From the NCBI GenBank assembly GCA_038116745.1, contig JAYODW010000025.1, positions 1 to 64,000 on the forward strand: 64,000 bases of DNA. Reading direction: 5' to 3'. Made by a program: the position numbers and the translations under genes. This document shows positions 8,224 to 16,609 of the stretch, one piece after another (the stretch's first letter is position 1; each line of letters opens with the position of its first letter). A model generated the notes under the pieces. That model saw only the letters and a program-made list of their open reading frames with translations. It was not told the origin of the DNA and searched no databases. The DNA is from JAYODW01 sp038116745 (GTDB taxonomy: Bacteria; Pseudomonadota; Gammaproteobacteria; Ga0077536).

Positions 8224-8788
8224 GGCCGATATCCCGGATGGGTGCAACGAGCACGATCTGGGCCAGCTGCAGACCGATGATGACCACCATCGGTGAAAGG
8301 TCGAGCGGCCCCAGCGGAGGAATCAAGCGTCGTGCGGGCTTCATCAATGGCGCACAGAGGGCGTCGACCACGCTGAGGATCGGGTTGTAAGCCCCTGGTG
8401 CGACCCAACTGGCTATGACCTGAATGAAGATCGCGCCGAGAAAAACCCACAGCGTTTTGCTGATGAGCTCAGCCATTGCTACTACCACCAATCCCGGCAG
8501 GGCAACGGAGGCGCCCACCAGGCTGGCAAGGAGAAAGGTATTGATGGTCTGAAGCACGATGAGCAGCAGAACAGAAGAACTGTCCATGCGCCCGAAAGCA
8601 GGGATAACCCGGCGCAGGCGTTTCAGCGGAGGGTTGGTGACCGCTACGATTGCCTGGCAAAGCGGATTATAAAAATCAGCTCGAACGAGCTGGAAAAGGA
8701 GCCGCAGAAGTACAGCGAATATGTACAGGCCGAAGACCGCATTGATCAGGAAGGCACCAGCGTTTGAGAAATAAGCCTGAGACCCCAT
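8210..8788 (-). CDS. yggT: YggT-family integral membrane protein
   Basis: The 192-residue protein consists of two similar halves, each with paired hydrophobic segments and the family motif seen here as NPPLKRLRRVIPAFG (about residue 51) and again as APLMKPARRLIPPLG. YggT proteins are inner-membrane proteins; a role in osmotic or ion homeostasis has been suggested but is not settled. The ATG at 8788 shares one base with the proC stop codon (TGATG), so translation is coupled. Confidence 0.9.
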   Translation of the reverse strand: MGSQAYFSNAGAFLINAVFGLYIFAVLLRLLFQLVRADFYNPLCQAIVAVTNPPLKRLRRVIPAFGRMDSSSVLLLIVLQTINTFLLASLVGASVALPGLVVVAMAELISKTLWVFLGAIFIQVIASWVAPGAYNPILSVVDALCAPLMKPARRLIPPLGPLDLSPMVVIIGLQLAQIVLVAPIRDIGLALL

Positions 8789-9603
8789 CAGTCGGCAACC
8801 AGCCTGGCCAGCTCGATGGAGCGCGCGTGAGCAGCATTCAGCGCGTTTTTGACAATGCGTTCAATCCCGTCCTGTTGGAAACTCTGCAGCGCGCGCTCGG
8901 TGGTTCCCCCTGGCGAGGTGACCTGCGCCCGGAGCGTGCTTGCGGGGAGATCGCTGGCGCGTGCGAGACATGCCGCCCCGTAGGCAGTTTCTACAGCCAG
9001 CCTGCCCGATAGCTCGGGCGGGAGACCCAGTTCCTCGGCTGCCTTGGTCATCAGCTCAATCAGCAGGAAAAAGTAAGCAGGGCCGCTGCCCGACAGCGCT
9101 GTAACTGCGTCGAGCTGGGCTTCGTCCTCCAGCCATACCGCACTTCCGACGGAGCTCAGCAGACGGTCAATAACCTGCCGGCCTGCTGCGTCGACGTAAG
9201 CATTGGCGCTCAGCGCGGTGGCGCCGGCGCCTACCAGGGCGGGGGTATTCGGCATCGCGCGCACGATGGGGCGCATGACGCCCAGCCATCCCTGGAGTCT
9301 GGTCAAGGTGATCCCTGCCGCGATTGACAGGAACAGGACATCGGCCGGCGCGCGGCTGGAAAGTGTTCTGCAGACTTCGCCCATCTGTTGGGGTTTGGTC
9401 GCGAGAATGATCAGGTCGCAGTTCAGCGCGTCCGGTAGATCGGAACGCGTGTCAACGCCGAACTGCTCGCGACAAGCCTGTCGTGCGTTTTCGAGGGGGT
9501 CGATGACACAGATACTGGCGGGAGATTGTCCGGAAGATAGCAGGCCACCAACAAGAGCGCGGCCCATGTTCCCGCCGCCGATGAACAGATATGAGGTACT
9601 CAC
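8788..9603 (-). CDS. proC: Pyrroline-5-carboxylate reductase
   Basis: Last step of proline synthesis, reducing 1-pyrroline-5-carboxylate with NAD(P)H. The GTG at 9603 is chosen because AAGGAG stands eight bases before it and the protein then opens directly with the Rossmann motif FIGGGNMG (271 residues, usual length). The NADP-binding region ATKPQ, the AMPNTPALVGAG segment and the C-terminal signature with ALSGSGPAYFF and TSPGGTTE are all intact. It lies between yggS and yggT on the minus strand. Confidence 0.95.
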   Translation of the reverse strand: MSTSYLFIGGGNMGRALVGGLLSSGQSPASICVIDPLENARQACREQFGVDTRSDLPDALNCDLIILATKPQQMGEVCRTLSSRAPADVLFLSIAAGITLTRLQGWLGVMRPIVRAMPNTPALVGAGATALSANAYVDAAGRQVIDRLLSSVGSAVWLEDEAQLDAVTALSGSGPAYFFLLIELMTKAAEELGLPPELSGRLAVETAYGAACLARASDLPASTLRAQVTSPGGTTERALQSFQQDGIERIVKNALNAAHARSIELARLVAD

Positions 9604-9697
9604 GCGCGGAACTCCTTGGGGAGACACCATTTTACCATGTGGCCATGAGTCTCACGGGGACGTAACAAGTCCTGACAGCGTGTTGCGCCGTCGGATC

Positions 9698-10378
9698 TCA
9701 ATCGATGCGTGGCCCGAAAACTGCGGTTCCCAGGCGTACGAGCGTGGCTCCCTCGTGGACAGCCGCGCGGAAATCATCGCTCGTGCCCATGGAAAGGTGC
9801 TTCAGCGGGACGGAGCACTGCTCGGCGAGCGCTCTCAGCATGGAGAAAGGCTTGCGCTGCTGTTCAAAATCCGCGCTTGGAGCAGGTAAAGCCATCAGTC
9901 CGCGAAGTCGCAGCCTGGGCAGCATCGCGATTTTCTCAACGAGTTCCTCGAGCGCTGTAGGTTCTACTCCGCCCTTGGACGCTTCGCCCGAGACATTTAC
10001 CTGGACGAGCACGTTCAAAGGCCCTCGGCTGACAGGTCGTTGATTGTTCAGGCGCTCGGCGGTGCCGGCCCGGTCGACGGTGTGTACCCAGTCAAAGTTG
10101 GCCGCTACCTCGGCTGTTTTGTTGCTCTGCAGCCGGCCAATGAAATGCCACTCAATAGAGCGCTCAGCCAACGCTGATTGTTTGACGAGGGCTTCCTGCA
10201 GGTAGTTCTCCCCGAACGCAATCTGGCCAAGCGCCCAGGCTGCGCCGATCGCTGCGGCAGGCTGCCGTTTACTTACTGCGATCAGCTGGACGGTAGCCGG
10301 GTCCCGCCCGGCCTCAAGAGCGGTGGTGCGCAGGACAGACAGGATCTCGGGAAGACGCTCAGCGACGACAGCGGTCAT
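9698..10378 (-). CDS. yggS: Pyridoxal-phosphate homeostasis protein (YggS/PROSC family)
   Basis: Binds PLP and buffers vitamin B6 pools; no enzymatic turnover is known. The ATG at 10378 gives 226 residues, close to E. coli YggS. The PLP-lysine motif LIAVSKRQP near residue 33, FGENYLQEA, the HFIGRLQSNK motif and the phosphate-binding MGTSDDFRAAVHEGATLVRLGTA near the C-terminus (given here in part) are all present. It is divergent from pilT, an arrangement found in many gammaproteobacteria. Confidence 0.93.
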   Translation of the reverse strand: MTAVVAERLPEILSVLRTTALEAGRDPATVQLIAVSKRQPAAAIGAAWALGQIAFGENYLQEALVKQSALAERSIEWHFIGRLQSNKTAEVAANFDWVHTVDRAGTAERLNNQRPVSRGPLNVLVQVNVSGEASKGGVEPTALEELVEKIAMLPRLRLRGLMALPAPSADFEQQRKPFSMLRALAEQCSVPLKHLSMGTSDDFRAAVHEGATLVRLGTAVFGPRID

Positions 10379-10439
10379 GGTCAGATCCAGAACGGAAAGT
10401 TGGCAGAGCCTACACCCCGTCTCGCCGGAATCAAGCTCG

Positions 10440-10457
10440 GCCCGCTCAAAAGCGGGC
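10440..10457. promoter_or_regulatory. Short stable hairpin between yggS and pilT
   Basis: GCCCGCT and AGCGGGC flank a CAAA loop (7+7, perfect), followed on the plus strand by GTTTC. It sits in the 215-base divergent gap, so it is not at the end of any gene seen here. It may lie in the 5' leader of pilT or of yggS, or act as an insulator. No clear promoter was recognised in this gap. Confidence 0.35.
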
Positions 10458-10593
10458 GTTTCGTGGTGCGTCCGAAGAGATCTTGATACAGTTTCGGCCG
10501 TTGCGTTGAGCCGCTTTCCACTCTTCGGGATGCACCGGAACGCGCGGACTGTGCACATCGCTGACGACATCGACAGACAGATGGGGATGACTT

Positions 10594-11628
10594 ATGGATA
10601 TCGGTGAGTTACTGGCGTTCGGCGTGAAGAATCGGGCATCCGACCTGCATCTCTCAGCGGGGCTGCCTCCGATGATCCGCGTTGACGGGGACGTGCGGCG
10701 CATCAACGTCCCGCCCATGGATCACACCGCGGTTCACGACCTTGTCTACGACATCATGAACGACAAACAGCAGAAGGATTACGAGGAATTTCTCGAGTGC
10801 GATTTCTCGTTCGAGATCCCCGGGCTGGCTCGCTTTCGAGTCAACGCATTCAATCAGAATCGCGGCTCCGGCGCGGTATTCAGAACGATTCCTTCGGAGA
10901 TCCTGAGCCTTGAGGATCTCAATGCGCCTTCGATCTTCAAAGACATTGCGGACTATCCTCGTGGTGTGGTGCTCGTGACCGGGCCAACCGGATCAGGCAA
11001 ATCCACCACGCTCGCGGCAATGATCAATCATAAGAACGAGACCGAATATGGGCACATTCTGACGGTCGAAGATCCCATCGAATTTGTTCATCAAAGCAAG
11101 AAGTGCCTGATCAATCAGCGTGAGGTCCACCGCGACACACTGGGTTTCAACGAGGCGCTGCGGTCAGCGCTGCGTGAAGATCCGGATGTCATCCTGGTCG
11201 GTGAAATGCGCGATTTGGAAACTATCCGACTGGCGTTGTCTGCTGCGGAAACGGGCCATCTGGTGTTCGGTACGCTGCACACGAGCTCCGCCGCCAAGAC
11301 CATTGACCGCGTGGTCGACGTCTTTCCGGCAGAGGAGAAAGATATGGTCAGGGCGATGCTCTCAGAGTCCCTGCGCGCAGTGATCTCGCAAACGCTGCTG
11401 AAGAAAAACGGTGGCGGACGCGTGGCTGCCCACGAGATCATGATCGGGACACCGGCGATCCGAAATCTCATCCGCGAGAACAAAATCGCGCAGATGTATT
11501 CGGCTATCCAGACCGGGCAGCAGTTTGGCATGCAGACCCTGGATCAGAATCTGAAAGGTCTCGTGGAGAAGGGACTGGTTTCGCGCCAGGAGGCGCGCAA
11601 CAAAGCGGCTAATAAAGACAACTTTTAA
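10594..11628 (+). CDS. pilT: Type IV pilus twitching motility ATPase PilT
   Basis: Hexameric motor that drives pilus retraction at the cytoplasmic base of the type IV pilus. The 344-residue protein opens MDIGELLAFGVKNRASDLHLSAG, the standard PilT N-terminus. It has Walker A GPTGSGKST (about 130-138), the Asp box VEDPIEF, Walker B DVILVGEMRD and the His box HLVFGTLHTSSA. The C-terminal AIRNLIRE (AIRNLIRE motif) is needed for retraction in studied PilT proteins and is intact. It heads a run of three related ATPase genes on the plus strand. Confidence 0.96.
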   Translation: MDIGELLAFGVKNRASDLHLSAGLPPMIRVDGDVRRINVPPMDHTAVHDLVYDIMNDKQQKDYEEFLECDFSFEIPGLARFRVNAFNQNRGSGAVFRTIPSEILSLEDLNAPSIFKDIADYPRGVVLVTGPTGSGKSTTLAAMINHKNETEYGHILTVEDPIEFVHQSKKCLINQREVHRDTLGFNEALRSALREDPDVILVGEMRDLETIRLALSAAETGHLVFGTLHTSSAAKTIDRVVDVFPAEEKDMVRAMLSESLRAVISQTLLKKNGGGRVAAHEIMIGTPAIRNLIRENKIAQMYSAIQTGQQFGMQTLDQNLKGLVEKGLVSRQEARNKAANKDNF

Positions 11629-11699
11629 AATTTTAAGTGCGCCTGCACCGCTCACAACCCAAGCGCGCTTTTACGCCAACGCACTGAAGGAGATCGCTG

Positions 11700-12866
11700 A
11701 TGGAGCGAGAACAAGCCATTAAATATATGCGGGATCTCCTGACTTTGATGGTAGAGAAGAAGGCCTCCGACCTTTTTATTACCCGGGATTTTCCGCCGGC
11801 GATGAAAATTGACGGCAAGATCACGCCGGTTTCAAAAACCCGCCTGACGGGCGAGAACACCAAAGCGCTCTCATACGCGGTCATGAACGATCGTCAGATC
11901 AAGGAATATGAGGCCACCAAGGAGTGCAATTTCGCCATCGCTCCGGCAGGGATCGGACGTTTCCGAGCCAACGCATTCATACAGCAGGGCGCCTGTGGCA
12001 TGGTGCTGCGGACAATCGAAACCGAGGTGCCGAACCTGGACAAGCTAGGTCTGCCGCCGGTTCTCAAAGAAATCATCATGACCAAGCGTGGTCTGGTCAT
12101 CATGGTCGGAGGAACGGGTTCCGGAAAGTCCACCTCGCTGGCCGCGATGCTCGACCATCGCAATGCCAACACTTACGGACACATCATCACCATCGAAGAC
12201 CCGATCGAATATGTCCATCCGCACAAGAACTGCATCATCATGCAGCGTGAGGTCGGGGTAGACACAGACGACTGGGATATCGCGCTCAAGAACACCCTGC
12301 GGCAGGCGCCCGACGTGATCCTTCTCGGTGAGATCCGCGACCGGGAAACGATGGAGTTCGGCATTGCTTTCGCCGAGACAGGTCATCTGGCGGTTGCCAC
12401 GCTGCACGCAAACAGCTCTAACCAGGCGCTCGACCGCATCATCAACTTCTTTCCCGAAGAAAGACGTCAGCAGCTGCTGATGGACCTCTCGCTCAACCTG
12501 CGCGCGGTGATCTCGCAGCGCCTGCTGAAGAAAATAGACGGCAAGGGACGGGTTGCCGCGATTGAAATCCTGATGAACTCGCCGCTGATTTCAGACCTTA
12601 TCTTCAAGGGCGAGGTGCACGGCATTAAAGAGATCATGGCCAAGTCCAATGAAATGGGCATGAAAACCTTCGACCAGGCCTTGTTCGATCTTTTTGAAGC
12701 TGACCTGATCACACTCGAAGATGCCATGCGTAACGCCGATTCTCAGAACGAGCTGCGGCTGCGCATCAAGCTTGAGGGTAAAGCTTCCAAAGCGCGCAGC
12801 ATCCTGGATGAAACGGTGGGGCTTTCGCTGGAAGAAGATGAGGACACCGCAGGCATGGTGCGTTAA
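11700..12866 (+). CDS. pilU: Pilus retraction ATPase paralogue PilU
   Basis: PilT-dependent retraction ATPase of 388 residues. AAGGAGA stands about nine bases before the ATG. Walker A is GGTGSGKST (about 139-147), Walker B DVILLGEIRDRET, and the His box HLAVATLHANSSN. The segment MDLSLNLRAVISQRLL and the acidic C-terminal tail (LSLEEDEDTAG) match Pseudomonas PilU, which distinguishes it from PilT. It follows pilT by 71 bases and precedes a further paralogue. Confidence 0.93.
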   Translation: MEREQAIKYMRDLLTLMVEKKASDLFITRDFPPAMKIDGKITPVSKTRLTGENTKALSYAVMNDRQIKEYEATKECNFAIAPAGIGRFRANAFIQQGACGMVLRTIETEVPNLDKLGLPPVLKEIIMTKRGLVIMVGGTGSGKSTSLAAMLDHRNANTYGHIITIEDPIEYVHPHKNCIIMQREVGVDTDDWDIALKNTLRQAPDVILLGEIRDRETMEFGIAFAETGHLAVATLHANSSNQALDRIINFFPEERRQQLLMDLSLNLRAVISQRLLKKIDGKGRVAAIEILMNSPLISDLIFKGEVHGIKEIMAKSNEMGMKTFDQALFDLFEADLITLEDAMRNADSQNELRLRIKLEGKASKARSILDETVGLSLEEDEDTAGMVR

Positions 12867-12904
12867 GCACCGCCGGTGCAGAGCGGATCATCCCGGAGCA
12901 TTAA

Positions 12905-13963
12905 ATGGATATCACCCCCTACCTGCAGCTTCTGCGCGATAAGAGTGGTTCAGATCTGTTCTTCACAGTCGGCGCACCGGTCAAAATCAAGCTCGAAGGT
13001 TCGATTAATTCGGTCGGCAAAACGACGCTGACCTCGGAGCTCGTTGTGGCGGCGGCCTACGGCATCATGAATGAGCGCCAGATCGCTCAGTTCGAGGCTG
13101 ATCTTGAGTGCGATTTTGCTATTGCGCTGCCGGACAAGTCAGCGCGTTTCCGGGTGAATGTTTTCCGTCAGCGTGGTGAAGTGGGCATGGTCCTGCGCCG
13201 CATTCCGGCTGAGATCCCGGAAATCGAAGACCTCGGCCTGCCGGGGATTCTGCGCGAGCTGATTATGCATAAGCGCGGCCTGCTGTTGATGGTCGGCGCT
13301 ACGGGATCAGGTAAGTCCACCACGCTCGCTGCCATGATTAACGAACGCAATCGCTCCATGGCGGGACACATTCTCACGATCGAGGACCCGGTCGAATTCT
13401 CGCACCCGAACCTCAAGTCGATCGTTAATCAGCGCGAAGTCGGCGTTGACACGCTGTCCTACCGAAATGCGTTAAAGGCGTCGCTGCGAGAGGCGCCGGA
13501 CGTGATCCTCATCGGCGAGATCCGCGATCGCGAGACCATGGAAGCAGCGCTTGAGCTGTGTAACACCGGGCATCTGGCGATTTCGACCATGCATGCGAAC
13601 AATGCAAATCAGGCGATGGAGCGCATCATTAATCTGTTTCCCCAGGATCTGCACAAGCAGCTTCTGATGGACCTCTCGCTTAATCTGCGTTCGGTTATCT
13701 CCCAGCGTCTGGTCAAGGGCGTAGACGGAAAACGCGTGGCCGCCATCGAGATCCTGGTCAACACGCCACACATTGCTGATCTCATTCTCAAAGGTGAGCT
13801 TCACGAGCTTAAGGAAGCGATGGAGGGCAGCGGCACCCGCGGCATGCAGACCTTCGATATGGCCTTGCACAGCCTGTTTTCGGAAGAGCGCATCAGTCTG
13901 GAAGAGGCGCTGTCCAACGCGGATTCCCGCACCAATCTCGAGGCGCGGATCAATTTTGGTTGA
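12905..13963 (+). CDS. Third PilT/PilU-family ATPase
   Basis: Another type IV pilus-type retraction ATPase, 352 residues. Motifs are complete: Walker A GATGSGKST (about 132-140), TIEDPVEF, Walker B DVILIGEIRDRET and the His box HLAISTMHANNAN. It is closer to PilU than to PilT (it shares EIRDRETM and MDLSLNLRSVISQRLV) but lacks the acidic C-terminal tail of the preceding PilU. It starts 38 bases after pilU with GGAG upstream, so all three genes are likely one operon. The role of the extra copy cannot be read from the sequence; it may modulate retraction force or act with another pilus system. Confidence 0.88.
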   Translation: MDITPYLQLLRDKSGSDLFFTVGAPVKIKLEGSINSVGKTTLTSELVVAAAYGIMNERQIAQFEADLECDFAIALPDKSARFRVNVFRQRGEVGMVLRRIPAEIPEIEDLGLPGILRELIMHKRGLLLMVGATGSGKSTTLAAMINERNRSMAGHILTIEDPVEFSHPNLKSIVNQREVGVDTLSYRNALKASLREAPDVILIGEIRDRETMEAALELCNTGHLAISTMHANNANQAMERIINLFPQDLHKQLLMDLSLNLRSVISQRLVKGVDGKRVAAIEILVNTPHIADLILKGELHELKEAMEGSGTRGMQTFDMALHSLFSEERISLEEALSNADSRTNLEARINFG

Positions 13964-13983
13964 GGCTCGCGCCGGATCTCGGG

Positions 13984-14002
13984 CGCACTCTCGCTGAGTG
14001 CG
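13984..14002 (+). terminator. Possible terminator hairpin after the pil ATPase genes
   Basis: CGCACTC and GAGTGCG flank the loop TCGCT (7+7, perfect), 20 bases after the third ATPase. There is no run of T after the stem, so it would be a poor factor-independent terminator by itself. Confidence 0.3.
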
Positions 14003-14011
14003 TCGAGCCCT

Positions 14012-14599
14012 GTGAGGCGCCGAGCAGGCTTTCGGCGGGCGCGAAAACGGTGGCTGGGGGCAACCCTTGCGGCCGCAATCGGTACGGCCGGCTTGCCCCT
14101 GCCTGGCAGCGGCGCAGGGTCTCAACTTGAATGGTTACCTGCGCGCGGTCTCGATCCCGGCGCGCAACTGCGCCTCGAGCATCTGCGGCGCTCCCGTTGT
14201 CTTCCCAAGGCCGGCGATGTGCTTGCACCGGTCTTCCCAGGCGCGCGGGTTGTGGAGATTTCCTGGGGCCGAGAAAAACCGCAATGCCAGCTTCGCTCTG
14301 GCTGGGACGACCAGGGTGCGGTGACGCTGCTGACGGAGGCGAATCCCGAGGAAGTGGCGACCTGGTACGCCGGCGCGCTCCCGCTGTTCCGCCGCTATGG
14401 TGAAATGCCCCAGGCGCTGTTTATAAATGCCCTGATCAGTGACTTCATATGGGAGCGGGATTACTTCAAGTATCCCAATGTAGCTGTCCGGCCGGCGGAC
14501 CCCGCCTGGCTGGCGCGTGGCTATCGCAGTGAGATTGCATTGAACAGGCCCGCGGCGGATTCATACTCGGCGTCGGCGAACGCTGCGGGCACACCCTGA
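14012..14599 (+). CDS. Hypothetical protein with basic, hydrophobic N-terminus
   Basis: I do not recognise this 195-residue protein. The GTG start has no convincing ribosome binding site. The N-terminus is very basic (MRRRAGFRRARKRW) followed by a hydrophobic Ala/Gly-rich segment to about residue 35, compatible with a signal peptide. The body has two Cys residues (about 63 and 92) and a conserved-looking C-terminal part rich in aromatic residues (FIWERDYFKYP). It lies between the pil ATPases and a cupin gene, 24 bases before the latter. The coding potential is supported by codon pattern and by the absence of a better frame. Confidence 0.55.
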   Translation: MRRRAGFRRARKRWLGATLAAAIGTAGLPLPGSGAGSQLEWLPARGLDPGAQLRLEHLRRSRCLPKAGDVLAPVFPGARVVEISWGREKPQCQLRSGWDDQGAVTLLTEANPEEVATWYAGALPLFRRYGEMPQALFINALISDFIWERDYFKYPNVAVRPADPAWLARGYRSEIALNRPAADSYSASANAAGTP

Positions 14600-14623
14600 A
14601 GTATTGACCGGAGGGCAGCTTGG

Positions 14624-14920
14624 ATGTCGCACAATAGACCGAAGGCGCAGCCGACAAGGCAGCTGGAAAACGAGCGTGTCATTGTCACCCGGTGGTCGTT
14701 TGCACCCGGTGCGGAAACCGGGTGGCACCGTCATGAGCACGACTACGTTGTCGTCCCGCTGGTAGCAGGAACGCTGCTGCTGGATAACGGCGCCACAGGA
14801 ACCGCGCAAGCCGAACTGGCCGTTGGGGTGTCTTACACCAGACCCGCAGGTGTCGAGCACAATGTAATCAATGCAAACGACTACGATTTCGCCTTCATAG
14901 AGGTAGAGCTCAAACCCTGA
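14624..14920 (+). CDS. Small cupin-domain protein
   Basis: A 98-residue single-domain cupin. The first cupin motif is GWHRHEHDYVVVPLVAG, supplying the HxH...E-like metal-ligand region, and the second is PAGVEHNVINAND with a further His. GGAGGG lies about nine bases before the ATG. Proteins of this size bind a metal or small ligand and often sit in regulatory or metabolic operons, but the substrate cannot be inferred. It is 24 bases after the hypothetical gene at 14012. Confidence 0.75.
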   Translation: MSHNRPKAQPTRQLENERVIVTRWSFAPGAETGWHRHEHDYVVVPLVAGTLLLDNGATGTAQAELAVGVSYTRPAGVEHNVINANDYDFAFIEVELKP

Positions 14921-15012
14921 GCAGCGGACCTTGTCGTCAGGGTCGACGGTAAGTTGATCGGACCCAGGTGCTGGGGTAGCGTCGCGGGTCTTCGCAAACT
15001 GGAACAGCGCTC

Positions 15013-15393
15013 ATGAAAAGCCCGCCTGACGTCTTCCCCGATGTGTTTTCAACCGAGCACATCGTGGATAACTACGACCTCTGTTTTGACCCGGCGGATC
15101 CGCGTAATGGCAGCCTTTATGTCTGTACCCCCAGGAATGGAGCAGGCGCGGGGCCGCAGGTCGAGCGTTTGCGCAAGGCCGGCTTGTGGTCCGCGCAGAC
15201 GCCGAAAACCGTGCCCGACGAGCAGCGGCAGGCCTACAAGGACGGCCTGATTTTCAACGCAGCCAGGGTTTATGGTCAGGGTGATAAACACTGGGTGCTG
15301 GCGCGTTTCGACCATCCTAAATTCCCATCCAACGCCGATCAGTGGGCCGCCTGGAACGCACTGTTCGAAGCGGAGAGAGACCATGTTGACTGA
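15013..15393 (+). CDS. Hypothetical protein, first gene of a coupled four-gene set
   Basis: Unrecognised 126-residue protein, probably soluble and cytoplasmic, without signal peptide or membrane segment. It is rich in aromatic and charged residues and ends in a WAAWNALFEAERDHVD helix. Its end overlaps the next start (15383) by 11 bases. The tight overlaps from here to 16609 suggest one mRNA for this gene, a lipoprotein, an alkyltransferase-like protein and a glutaredoxin-like protein. Confidence 0.6.
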   Translation: MKSPPDVFPDVFSTEHIVDNYDLCFDPADPRNGSLYVCTPRNGAGAGPQVERLRKAGLWSAQTPKTVPDEQRQAYKDGLIFNAARVYGQGDKHWVLARFDHPKFPSNADQWAAWNALFEAERDHVD

Positions 15394-15826
15394 GCAATTG
15401 CTTTCTCCGCGGCGCGTCGCTTCAGGTTCTGTCGGCAGCGTCATCGGCGCGCGCCGGGCTTGGTTGCGCTTGGCCGTGTGCTGCCTGCTCCTGGTGGGCT
15501 GCGGGCGCACGCCGGAGGAATTGTTCTCTGAGTCAGTTTCGCCCGACGGTGCCTGGCGCCTGAGGCTGACGGTGTCGCAGTCGAAGATGCCGCAAGGGCC
15601 TTTTTTCGTTACCGCCTACGCAGTGGACGGCACGGATAAGGTGAGCAAACTGCTGGAATCGAAGCTGGAAAATGATGGAGTCCCGTTTACCGTCAGCAAT
15701 ATCGCTGCGCGCTGGACGGGACAGAGTGCCGCCCTGCTGTGTCTGCGCGCGACTGACCGCCCCGATCGAGGATGGCGCATTGAGGTTGGGCCCGAGGTTC
15801 GAGCCGTCCCGATTGAAAAGTGTTGA
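15383..15826 (+). CDS. Small predicted lipoprotein of unknown function
   Basis: The ATG at 15383 gives 147 residues. The N-terminus is Arg-rich, then a hydrophobic stretch ends in the lipobox LVGC, with Cys at about residue 38, so the mature protein should be membrane-anchored. The mature part begins GRTPEELFSESVSPDGAW and looks like a small beta-rich domain; I do not recognise the family. Its stop codon lies within the start region of the next gene (GTG 15820), a seven-base overlap. Confidence 0.65.
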   Translation: MLTEQLLSPRRVASGSVGSVIGARRAWLRLAVCCLLLVGCGRTPEELFSESVSPDGAWRLRLTVSQSKMPQGPFFVTAYAVDGTDKVSKLLESKLENDGVPFTVSNIAARWTGQSAALLCLRATDRPDRGWRIEVGPEVRAVPIEKC

Positions 15827-16218
15827 GCCCGTTGGTACGGCCGCGCTGGAAGGCTGCCGCTGCTGCGTCGCAGGCAGCGGTGAAAACAGACGGGGTTCCC
15901 TGGCGCAGAAACGAGGCCGTCTGGGCTGTCGTATCCATGATTCCCGCTGGACGGGTCGCAACTTATGGACAGATTGCTGCCCTGGCAGGAATTGAAGGAC
16001 CTGCCGGTGCACGCCAGGTTGGCTATGCCCTGTCTGCGCTGCCGCCTGGAATCGACGTGCCCTGGCACAGGGTTATCAATCGAACCGGCAGGGTAAGTCC
16101 TCGGAAGCACGGGACACGAGACGAGCTGCAGTACGCACTACTGATGCAGGAAGGCGTCTGCCGTAGCGATGCGGAACACATTGATCTGAAAACCTACCGC
16201 TGGGCTGCTGGTGACTGA
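15820..16218 (+). CDS. Alkyltransferase-like (ATL) DNA-binding protein, MGMT family
   Basis: Related to O6-alkylguanine-DNA alkyltransferase but with the active-site Cys replaced by Trp: the motif reads PWHRVINR instead of PCHRV. This is the defining change of ATL proteins (E. coli Atl/YbaZ, yeast Atl1), which bind O6-alkylguanine and hand the lesion to nucleotide excision repair. The helix-turn-helix region ATYGQIAALAG and the Arg finger region (ARQVGYALSALP) are present. Start GTG 15820 gives 132 residues; GTG at 15880 is an alternative that would start just before the conserved domain. It overlaps both neighbours by a few bases. Confidence 0.85.
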   Translation: MLSPLVRPRWKAAAAASQAAVKTDGVPWRRNEAVWAVVSMIPAGRVATYGQIAALAGIEGPAGARQVGYALSALPPGIDVPWHRVINRTGRVSPRKHGTRDELQYALLMQEGVCRSDAEHIDLKTYRWAAGD

Positions 16219-16609
16219 ATTCCGCAGGCTGGGCGGCGTGGCGGCGAGATCCGGTCCCTGGATTGCGCTGGTTGCCGTTGGTCTGCTCGTGCTTGTTGTC
16301 CGGCAGGCGGAGGCTCCGGAGCCGATCCTGTGCGGCCGCGATGTCACGCCGGGATCCGATACGCTGGTGATGCTGAGCGCCTCCTGGTGTGGATATTGCC
16401 GACGCGCGCGTGACTACCTGCAGACGCAGGCGATAGCGCACTGCGAATACGATATCGATGACGACGCTGAAGGGCGCCGGCTGTTTGATACGCTTCCGCA
16501 GCGGGTCGTCCCGACGATCAGAATCCACGACGATGTTCTGGTCGGATTCAATCGGGCCGAGATCGAGCAGACGCTGATGGCTCACGGTTTGATGGCGTTA
16601 CCGGAGTGA
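16211..16609 (+). CDS. Membrane-anchored glutaredoxin-like protein
   Basis: A 132-residue protein with a hydrophobic segment at about residues 16-31, which probably anchors it in the inner membrane with the thioredoxin-fold domain outside. The redox motif is WCGYCRRAR (CGYC at about 60-63), and RVVPTIRIHDDVLVG supplies the cis-Pro loop of glutaredoxins. The start GTG at 16211 overlaps the ATL gene by eight bases. The 3' end overlaps the convergent TrmB-like gene by 62 bases. A periplasmic disulfide role is inferred from topology only. Confidence 0.75.
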   Translation: MTEFRRLGGVAARSGPWIALVAVGLLVLVVRQAEAPEPILCGRDVTPGSDTLVMLSASWCGYCRRARDYLQTQAIAHCEYDIDDDAEGRRLFDTLPQRVVPTIRIHDDVLVGFNRAEIEQTLMAHGLMALPE

